Assembly: GCF_000732615.1 (NCBI RefSeq)
Contig: NZ_JPGL01000022.1
Span: 1-64,000 of the forward strand
Length of the DNA: 64,000 nt
Source: Burkholderia paludis
Lineage (GTDB): Bacteria > Pseudomonadota > Gammaproteobacteria > Burkholderiales > Burkholderiaceae
Direction: 5' to 3'
This document shows positions 18,718 to 24,976 of this stretch, piece after piece. Position numbers and translations under genes: made by a program. Positions within the stretch are counted from its first letter, which is position 1; every line of letters begins with the position of its first letter. Under the pieces are notes generated by a model. That model did no database searches. It worked only from the letters and a program-made list of their open reading frames with translations, and was not told where the DNA came from.

Positions 18718-20028
18718 TCACGACGTCACGGATGCGGGGACTAGACGCGGCTTCGTCAGGCTGTAGGAAATCGTACTGAAGATCGAATTCAGACTGGCCA
18801 CGCCGCCATTCGAATTGCTGCAGGTGTCCGAATAAAAATAGGCGGGACCGGTAGCGATCGATTGCATCGTGTTGCACGGCGACAAGGGGTCGCTGCCATC
18901 GCTGCAGGTGGACGACGCACTCCCGCCACCGATATAGGCCACCGTGTATATCAGCGTCCCCGCTGCTTTCGCCGTGGCCGCCGTGTTGATCGCCGTCTGG
19001 CATTCCGTTCCGTAGTTCGACTTGTATGTCGCCCCGAGTTGGGTCTGGCTCGACGATGCGTCGCCGTCGCTCAACAGGATGATCACGTTCTGACCGGGCG
19101 GCGACTGGGTCGAGGACAACGACTGCAACGACTGCTGCGCAGCGACGATCGCCTGGGCATAGTAGGTTCCCAGGCCACCGGGGGCAGCGAGTCCGCTGCA
19201 TGAACCGCCGCCGAGCGCCTGGACCAGCCCGGAACTCGTATTGGCACTGCCGCTGCTACCCAGGAATCCCGTTCCCAGCTTGCTGTACTGGTAACCGGCA
19301 CTTGCCGCCGCCGAATAGCTTCCCGCAATGCCGGGCGCGGTGCTACCACACGAGAACGCGTAGTTGGAGGACATCGGCGGGAACGCCATCAATCCCACGT
19401 TGTCGCCGGCGTTCGTCAACGTCGTGAGAAGCTGCAACGCAGCCGCCTTTGCGCATGCGAGACGCGTTTGCACCACGCCGCTCGAGTTCTTGCAATTGCT
19501 GTCGTCGGTGTTCATCGACGCGGTCGTGTCGAGGATGATCATCACGTTGTACTGCGCGGGTCCGCCTGCGCCGCCGGCTACCGCAGTCGACGTCGCGGAA
19601 ACGGTCGTCGCCTTGATTCCGAAGATGTTCGCAAAGAACGTGGAAACGCTCGCCGTCTGCGTCACCTGAATGCCGTTATAGCCGGACACGGCCTGTTTGT
19701 ACGGTAGCTGAATGCTCGTCAGGGTCAGTCCGGTCACGGACGTCGAGCTGACGGTCGCGCCGCCCGGAAGCGGGTTGGCCTGGCCTGCCGAGTAGGCAAC
19801 CGCGTCGTTGTACGCCGTACTCCACGACTGGCTCCAGAGGTCCGTCGCGCCTGCGAGTGCCGCCGCGTCGGTGGCCGCCTGCAAGCGCCGTTGCGTGTAG
19901 GCCAGATAGCCGACATCGACGCAAATCGCGGCGAATCCCAGCAGCGCGACCAACGATGCCGCGACGATGATCGCGACTGCGCCGCGTTGATGGCGGATAG
20001 CCCTGCCACGTGGTTTTGAAGTATTCAC
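18718..20028 (-). CDS. TadG-like pilus-assembly protein with von Willebrand A domain
   Basis: 436 residues with a GTG start preceded by GGGGGGAGC. An N-terminal membrane segment after RHQRGAVAIIVAASLVALLGF carries the Tad-type prepilin-like motif, followed by the conserved RRLQAATDAAALAGA (about 48-61). From about 160 to 430 lies a VWA domain: IILDTTASMN with Asp167 (D-x-T-x-S in place of the usual D-x-S-x-S MIDAS) and VIILLSDGDASSS. TadG proteins sit in the envelope and assist Flp/Tad pili. Here no tadA, tadB, rcpA or flp gene is nearby. Last gene of a three-gene minus operon. Confidence 0.85.
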   Translation of the reverse strand: MNTSKPRGRAIRHQRGAVAIIVAASLVALLGFAAICVDVGYLAYTQRRLQAATDAAALAGATDLWSQSWSTAYNDAVAYSAGQANPLPGGATVSSTSVTGLTLTSIQLPYKQAVSGYNGIQVTQTASVSTFFANIFGIKATTVSATSTAVAGGAGGPAQYNVMIILDTTASMNTDDSNCKNSSGVVQTRLACAKAAALQLLTTLTNAGDNVGLMAFPPMSSNYAFSCGSTAPGIAGSYSAAASAGYQYSKLGTGFLGSSGSANTSSGLVQALGGGSCSGLAAPGGLGTYYAQAIVAAQQSLQSLSSTQSPPGQNVIILLSDGDASSSQTQLGATYKSNYGTECQTAINTAATAKAAGTLIYTVAYIGGGSASSTCSDGSDPLSPCNTMQSIATGPAYFYSDTCSNSNGGVASLNSIFSTISYSLTKPRLVPASVTS

Positions 20029-20061
20029 CGCTCCCCCCTTTTGACTTCTTCTGATCGGTCG

Positions 20062-20511
20062 TCATTGCACGCGCGCGGTAACGGTCGCGGCCACCAGCGA
20101 CGGCATCATGGTGTTCAGGTTGAGATAGTTTCCGGGGACGACAGGATGGAAACCGGAGTAGATCACGCTGACCTTGACGGGCACGTCGACTGCAGCGCTC
20201 GACGCCGGCGCGAGGTCAGTTGCGCACCCCGCATCGTTCGTACATGCAACGCCATTGACGGTCGTGGAAATCGTGATGCCGCTCGGGTTGAGAAACGACG
20301 CGGCTGCCACGGCTTGCGACAACGTCGTCGTATATGGCGTGGTCGTGCCTCTCTGCGCCGCGAACGTCCGCGCGGCAGATGAAGCGGCATTGCTCACCGC
20401 GAGGAAGTTGACGAGCAGCCAGCCGAACTGCGCGATGCCCAGCAGAATCAGCAGGATGACCGGCAACATCACCGCCATTTCAATGGCAGCAGATCCCCGT
20501 TGCGATTTCAT
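20062..20511 (-). CDS. TadE-like pseudopilin, copy 2
   Basis: 149 residues. The N-terminus MKSQRGSAAIEMAVMLPVIL is a TadE-type pseudopilin signal: positive residues, Gly, then Glu at +5, then a hydrophobic helix. TadE proteins are processed by a prepilin peptidase (TadV type) and are minor pilins of Tad systems. Its C-terminal half contains STTVNGVACTNDAGC, also found in the first copy, with two cysteines that could pair. GGAGCGGAGG gives a good Shine-Dalgarno. 33 bases separate it from tadG. Confidence 0.85.
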   Translation of the reverse strand: MKSQRGSAAIEMAVMLPVILLILLGIAQFGWLLVNFLAVSNAASSAARTFAAQRGTTTPYTTTLSQAVAAASFLNPSGITISTTVNGVACTNDAGCATDLAPASSAAVDVPVKVSVIYSGFHPVVPGNYLNLNTMMPSLVAATVTARVQ

Positions 20512-20532
20512 AGCCTCCGCTCCCCCGCGAAA

Positions 20533-20985
20533 TTACTGAATGACTTCCGTCATCGTCGACGTGATGTTTTTGGGCATGATGCTGGCCAATGCGCCCCAGG
20601 CGCCGGCATACAACGGACTGAATGCATGGCCAAGGGTCACTGTCGCCGTCGAACCGGCCGCCGGCGCATTGGACATCGTTCCCAGCGCGGCCTGACAAGC
20701 GGAATCGGATGTACAAGCCACACCGTTCACGGACGTCGAAATGCTGAATCCGGTGCGGAGCGGGCCGAGCGCATTGGTGACGATGGAAACCGTGTCCGAA
20801 TACGGCGTAGAGAAGCCGCGCTCGGACGCGAACTGATGCGCGCCGACCGATGCGGCCTGCGTCACGATGATGAAATTGGAAATCAGCCAGGAGAACTGTG
20901 CGATACCCAGGAGTATCAGCAACAGGACCGGGAGCAATAACGAAAACTCGACCGCCGCGACACCTCGCTGCCTTTTTCCCCGCAT
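20533..20985 (-). CDS. TadE-like pseudopilin, copy 1
   Basis: 150 residues from MRGKRQRGVAAVEFSLLLPV, a TadE-type prepilin N-terminus (Gly then Glu at +5 before the hydrophobic helix). It is a paralogue of the next gene and shares STSVNGVACTSDSAC. GGGGA lies 8 bases before the chosen ATG; a longer frame from 21036 (MQSTNPRTIFK) is possible. First gene of the operon behind the sigma-54 promoter at 21073. The partner pilus machinery is not in the window. Confidence 0.83.
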   Translation of the reverse strand: MRGKRQRGVAAVEFSLLLPVLLLILLGIAQFSWLISNFIIVTQAASVGAHQFASERGFSTPYSDTVSIVTNALGPLRTGFSISTSVNGVACTSDSACQAALGTMSNAPAAGSTATVTLGHAFSPLYAGAWGALASIMPKNITSTMTEVIQ

Positions 20986-21072
20986 GACGGTCCCCGTTCG
21001 ACGTTTGAAGATGGTGCGTGGATTCGTTGACTGCATTCACGCTATCCGGTTACGACTGGCCGAACGGCACGA

Positions 21073-21089
21073 TGCCAGATTCGTGCCAA
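21073..21089 (-). promoter_or_regulatory. Sigma-54 (RpoN) promoter of the TadE/TadE/TadG operon
   Basis: The minus strand reads TTGGCACGAATCTGGCA. Against YTGGCACGRNNNTTGCW only one position differs, and GG(-24)/GC(-12) spacing is exact. Transcription would start near 21062, 25 bases before the 21036 ATG or about 75 bases before the preferred 20985 ATG. Confidence 0.8.
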
Positions 21090-21152
21090 TGTGCGCCTCT
21101 CAAGGAGCGGCCGGGTATCCGGGATACATGAAGTCGTTCGCGGACCTGACTT

Positions 21153-21168
21153 GTTTCAGGTCTGAAAC
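21153..21168. promoter_or_regulatory. Proximal inverted repeat, candidate enhancer site
   Basis: GTTTCAGGTCTGAAAC is a perfect 7+7 palindrome with a 2-base centre, about 100 bases upstream of the predicted sigma-54 start. It has the same GTTTCA-N4-TGAAAC design as the site at 21365. Confidence 0.65.
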
Positions 21169-21169
21169 G

Positions 21170-21867
21170 TGTTTTCCGCACGGACCGAGCACGCAGACGG
21201 CCGACCGCCACGGGCGGCGATTTTCCTCAAACAGGCCGACGGTCGGACCGAGAGGCGGCGCAGTCGATGGACGAGCTTCGCGCCCATTGCCGGACGAGGC
21301 GGAACCCCTACCCCGGGAGCACGCCGGCGCGGCCAACCGGAATTTGCATCCGGCCACGCGCGATGTTTCAACGCTGAAACGTCAGGGGTTTGCACGTGAG
21401 CATGCGCGTTGCCGGGGACGCGACAACAACGACGCGTGAACGCCCGCTTCGATCGCATGCAGGCTTCGGTCGACGACCTTGGCCGGCCTTGCTTTTGCGG
21501 TGTCGGAGGGTGGGCTCGCAGGTTTGCTTGGCCGCAAGGATGACGTGCCGTGTGCGCCCGGCCAGATCATGCGAGAACCGAATTCAGTGGACGGAGGCCC
21601 GGGAAACGCTTCCGTATCGCGTGTGCCCGCAACCTTCGACCGCACGCGTCAACGTCATGCAGACGATGCAGGAATACCCGGCCTGATATCGAAACAAAAG
21701 GGATTGGGCAAAAGGCTGCGCCGATCCCTGCGCCCGGTCCCTTTTGAATCGACCGGGCCGCTCGTCGCTCAGGCATGTGCCTCCGAAGGCGGCCCGGAAC
21801 ACCGGGGGACCATGGAACGGATCCCGGTTCTTTCCGGTTATGCGTGCTCCAGGCTGCCTGGCCGGGA
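21170..21867. other. Long non-coding upstream region
   Basis: Apart from the distal inverted repeat, I see no supportable gene. Open frames here (for example 21390-21686 on plus) are Arg/Pro-rich and look like GC artefacts. Near 21696-21745 AAAAGGGA and TCCCTTTT frame an inner GGGC/GCCC pair, a possible terminator for the gene that ends at 21868. Confidence 0.4.
21365..21380. promoter_or_regulatory. Distal inverted repeat, candidate enhancer site
   Basis: GTTTCAACGCTGAAAC has six-base arms identical to those of the site at 21153, centre to centre 212 bases away, about 310 bases upstream of the predicted start. Two such sites at enhancer distance suggest binding by one bacterial enhancer-binding protein. 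Confidence 0.6.
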
Positions 21868-23412
21868 TTACGCGCTCAGCTGAATCATCGAGTGGACTTG
21901 CGTAAGCGCCTGCTGCCATTCGGCGCTATTGTGCGTGGCGTCGCCGCTGTCGATCAGCGGCTGGAGCAACGCCAGCAGGTTCGACGACCGCGACGTTTCT
22001 TCCGGCGTGGTCACATCCGAAATCAGTTTGCCCGCCTCGTACGTCGACTCGCGCGTCTTCCGGTCGGATGACTGACTCAACGACGCATTCAGCAGCGCAC
22101 CGCGTTCCGTGGCGATCTGGACCGTGCTGCTGGCGCTGTCGTCGATCTGTACGTAGCGATAGTTCTGCGACGCGCGCGACGACGTCAATGCCGGTTCGCC
22201 GGCGCCCGACAGCGCCTGATGGTAGCTCGCGCTCAGATGAGACTGCTGGCGCTGGGTGATCTGCCCGTCATTTTGCGAGCCGGAGAGTTTCGTGCTTTGC
22301 GATACCTGATAGGAAAACGAGTTGACCTCACCGGGGCGCAACGGATTGGGAGAAGTCGTCGCGTCCGTGATCGACGCGCTGAAATCGCCGAGTCCCGTCA
22401 ACATCGCCTGGCTCGCCTGCTGCAGCGTCGGAGCGTAGGCGGTACCCGGCAACACTTGTGCCGACGGCGTCCCGTAGTCCTGGTTCATTTGCGCGAAACC
22501 GTCTTCAAACATCGACATGAGCGCCGCATTGCCATGTCCACGCGAATTCGCCTGATCGAACTGCTGCAGATAGCTGGCGACGGACGCGGCCCGCTGCGCA
22601 CTCGTCCCCCAGAGCGCCGGATTGCTCGTATCGACGCTGACGTCGATTGCACCCTCCGCACTCTTGAGACTGAGGCTTCGAGACGCTCGATCTTGCGAAT
22701 AACTGGCCGACACGTTCGCATTGCCGTCGTTGGTGACGTTGTACTGGAAGTTCACGGAGGCGAGCGCCGACGTGTCGAATTGCGTCAGGCCGCTCAGGTC
22801 GAGTTTTGGCGGCACCGTGCCCAAACCGTCGATGGCCCGCTGGAAACCGGTGGCGAGCTGTGCCACGGCGCTGCGCTCGCTGTCGCTGAGTTTGCCGCTA
22901 CTCTGGATGCTGGCCGACAGGCTGCCGCCCTCGCTGTCGATCTCGATGTCGACCGTCACGCCGCTTTGCGTCTTGATCGCGAGGTGGACCTTCCCTTCGG
23001 GCCCTTGCAGCGTCGGCAACGCAATGCCGCCGGTCGTGCTGACCGACTGCGAAAAATCACTGCCCGTCGTCTTGAAACGATCGAGCAGCGCACTGCCGAC
23101 GCCGGAGAACTGCCCCGTCATCGTCTGTGCGTTGGTGTAGCTGCCCAGCATCTGGAGCGTCACGGCGTCGCGACTGTCGTTGGCCGTGGTGATCGCAGGC
23201 GCGGCGCCGGCAAGCACCCCCTGCGGCGTATAGGTTTCGAGTGCCACGGCGCCGAAGGAGGAAGGAATCGTGACAACCGTCGATGGCGAAGACAACAACG
23301 CACTCTGACCACTAGGTGCATTCGGCGATACGGAGGGGACAAGACTTACGGAATCCACGAGCGGAACCAGTCCGACGGTCGTGGCGGCGTTCAGGGAAGA
23401 TAAGGTAGGCAT
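21868..23412 (-). CDS. Unrecognised 514-residue Ser/Thr/Gln-rich protein
   Basis: I do not recognise this family. The protein starts MPTLSSLNAATTVGLVPLVD, has no signal peptide or clear membrane helix and I see no cysteine. It is rich in Ser, Thr, Ala, Gln and Asn. The middle contains EGKVHLAIKTQSGVTVDIEID and alternating hydrophobic stretches such as SVNFQYNVTNDGNANVSASYS, suggesting beta structure; the last 100 residues look helical. Base composition is near the genomic norm, and codon use and the length of the frame support a real gene. It could be a secreted or surface-filament-associated protein, an inference only. It ends 830 bases before the pilin operon. Confidence 0.7.
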   Translation of the reverse strand: MPTLSSLNAATTVGLVPLVDSVSLVPSVSPNAPSGQSALLSSPSTVVTIPSSFGAVALETYTPQGVLAGAAPAITTANDSRDAVTLQMLGSYTNAQTMTGQFSGVGSALLDRFKTTGSDFSQSVSTTGGIALPTLQGPEGKVHLAIKTQSGVTVDIEIDSEGGSLSASIQSSGKLSDSERSAVAQLATGFQRAIDGLGTVPPKLDLSGLTQFDTSALASVNFQYNVTNDGNANVSASYSQDRASRSLSLKSAEGAIDVSVDTSNPALWGTSAQRAASVASYLQQFDQANSRGHGNAALMSMFEDGFAQMNQDYGTPSAQVLPGTAYAPTLQQASQAMLTGLGDFSASITDATTSPNPLRPGEVNSFSYQVSQSTKLSGSQNDGQITQRQQSHLSASYHQALSGAGEPALTSSRASQNYRYVQIDDSASSTVQIATERGALLNASLSQSSDRKTRESTYEAGKLISDVTTPEETSRSSNLLALLQPLIDSGDATHNSAEWQQALTQVHSMIQLSA

Positions 23413-23802
23413 GGCTTTCCAATGCGTTCTTGTTACTTGCTTGTTGTGCGGATGCGCTGGTACGGCAATATGCTCTGCCCGTTTTATCGTCAGACAATAT
23501 GGATTCTTTAGCCCGACCTTTCATATTTTCGATCTGGCACGAAATTCAGATCGGATATCCGGGCCGGGCAGAAGGAAGACCCGCGGTTTCACGCATCAGG
23601 AAAAATGCTTCGGCGATGAAGCGACCGGCGTGGCCGGTGGTTGAGTCCGCTGGTTGGAAGCGATATTCGAATGTCGTGCAGACGGCACGGGTCGCCGCGG
23701 GCGGGGGGGCGCCTGAGGGCCGATTGCCCGATGTGGCCGGGCGCAGGGTCGTATCGCAATGGGTTTCAGCTCACATCTGAGCTTCGAGCAGACCCCTTTC
23801 AC
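23413..23802. other. Intergenic region left of the accessory insert
   Basis: About 390 bases without a supportable gene. The part near 23480-23530 is AT-rich and probably holds the promoter of the 514-residue gene; no convincing hexamer pair was found. Confidence 0.4.
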
Positions 23803-23825
23803 GCCACTGGTAAACTCTGGCAACC
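23803..23825 (+). repeat. Diverged copy A of the mutS promoter repeat
   Basis: GCCACTGGTAAACTC followed by TGGCAACC; 22 of 23 positions match copies B (24453) and C (28302). The extended -10 TGGTAAACT is kept. Confidence 0.8.
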
Positions 23826-23834
23826 GCCACCCTA

Positions 23835-23855
23835 ATGATGCAGCAGTACCTGCGC
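23835..23855 (+). pseudogene. Remnant of the mutS coding start
   Basis: Twenty-one bases identical to mutS 28391-28411 (codons for MMQQYLR) sit 9 bases after copy A; about 60 bases of the mutS leader and first codons are missing. The frame stops after two more codons (TGA at 23862), so it would encode only a 9-residue peptide. Confidence 0.7.
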
Positions 23856-23914
23856 CTTGCCTGACAAGGATCAGCCCGCAAAGCTACGCCAAGACCTACG
23901 CCCACCCTTTTCAG
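23836..23914 (+). repeat. 79-base imperfect repeat, copy 1
   Basis: Aligns without gaps to 24541-24619, roughly three quarters identical, with the best match in AAGCTACGCCAA and ACCTACGCC. Its first 20 bases also match the mutS start. Origin unknown. Confidence 0.65.
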
Positions 23915-23961
23915 AATCTGTCGTTAACCGAAAAGGGCATTGCATCGAACGTGTCACAATC

Positions 23962-24324
23962 ATGCGTCGTCGCGAAAAACCAACTGGGCAACTTGTGAAG
24001 TCACTACTCATTCTGATTGCATTAACAGGCTTGTCGGTCGTTTCGACAGCGCAGGGACAGAACGCTGCGACTCTCATCGGGTTATCAAAGGATCTATCTA
24101 GGCATATGAATGGCCCGGACGGCGAGTACGGGTTCATTCGTGTCGAGATGCCTCACTGCCGTCAGTTTGGACTGGGAGCCAGCGAAGATCTGCCACCTCC
24201 AAATCAATACCGTTTCGTAGATTTTAGTCACGCGCAGAATGCGAACGTCGATACGCGCGGAGTGACGTTTGCGATGCGGTCAATACCTTTGCCCTGGTGC
24301 AAGCCGGGCGAAGGTATGTACTAA
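23962..24324 (+). CDS. Small predicted secreted protein (accessory)
   Basis: 120 residues from MRRREKPTGQLVKSL. A signal peptide is clear: basic n-region, hydrophobic core LLILIALTGLSVV, cleavage likely near STAQG-Q. The mature part of about 90 residues contains two cysteines (HCRQF and PWCKPG) that could form a disulphide, plus DGEYGFIRVEMPHC. I do not recognise the family. A longer frame opens at 23857 but that part overlaps the repeat. It is the only cargo of the left block of the insert and is AT-richer than the flanks. Could be an immunity-like or envelope protein; no evidence decides. Confidence 0.55.
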   Translation: MRRREKPTGQLVKSLLILIALTGLSVVSTAQGQNAATLIGLSKDLSRHMNGPDGEYGFIRVEMPHCRQFGLGASEDLPPPNQYRFVDFSHAQNANVDTRGVTFAMRSIPLPWCKPGEGMY

Positions 24325-24451
24325 AGGTTCGTCTCTGATATTTTGTGATTGCTTGTTCGTTGTCTAGCGTCGCGAGAGTTTGGAAGCGCTTGGCTGCCGC
24401 TCACCATCACCCGCACCTGGCCAAACGGCGAACTTCGCGCGTGAACGCCGA

Positions 24452-24483
24452 GGCCACTGGTAAACTCGGGCAACCAAAGCAAC
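24452..24483 (+). repeat. Copy B of the mutS promoter repeat
   Basis: 32 bases identical to 28301-28332, beginning GGCCACTGGTAAACTCGGGC. Weaker similarity extends about 40 bases upstream (CTGGCC...GGCGAACTTCG in both). Confidence 0.9.
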
Positions 24484-24540
24484 TTTTCCCCTGTCACATG
24501 AGCATGCAACCCGCAGCAGCACCTGCTACCGTCACTCCCA

Positions 24541-24619
24541 TGATGCATCGGTAACTGCGCCCTATCTGACGTGGCTTTGATCAGAAAGCTACGCCAATAC
24601 CTACGCCAGCCATTTTCAG
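24541..24619 (+). repeat. 79-base imperfect repeat, copy 2
   Basis: Partner of 23836-23914, same length and no gaps. It lies 57 bases after copy B, close to the spacing between the promoter repeat and codon 14 of mutS in copy C. Confidence 0.6.
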
Positions 24620-24976
24620 GGACGTCCGCTCCCGACCCATTGCCGTCGTCCGTCACGAGGCCACGTCAACGACCGCTTCCAAGGCCCAACGGCCGTCGAT
24701 GTCGACATCAAGACCGGCGGACAGACCGGATAAGACACGACGCCCGCTTTGAGAGTAGCGCTGGCGTCGGGGTGTCGTTTTCTTTCGCTAATCAGGCGTT
24801 CACGTACCGACCACCGTTCGCTCAATGGGACAAGGGTGTGTTTCAGCCGTCAAAGCATGTGCCGAACCGACTACGGGAAGAGGTACCGCCGCTTAATGCA
24901 TGGATCCAGATGGCAGTTGCGGAGGCACGTGTCAAACCACAATCGTCAGATTTACTCTGATATCGATTCCAGCCCT

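Larger units (their letters stand above)
24325..24976. other. Repeat-bearing interval between cargo blocks
   Basis: 650 bases with repeat copy B and the second 79-base repeat. A plus-strand frame at 24571-24960 shows no recognisable protein and starts inside the repeat, so I do not call it. Confidence 0.45.

Noticed and set aside
21390..21686. Possible 98-residue protein between the pilin operon and the 514-residue gene
   Set aside because: Arg-rich, overlapping alternative frames and no start signal; more likely non-coding upstream DNA.
23440..23530. Sigma-54 promoter upstream of the 514-residue gene
   Set aside because: GGGCAGAGCATATTGCC looks similar, but the spacing between GG and GC is one base too long and several positions differ.
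24571..24960. Possible 129-residue protein inside the accessory insert
   Set aside because: Starts within a repeat, has no Shine-Dalgarno and no protein-like pattern.
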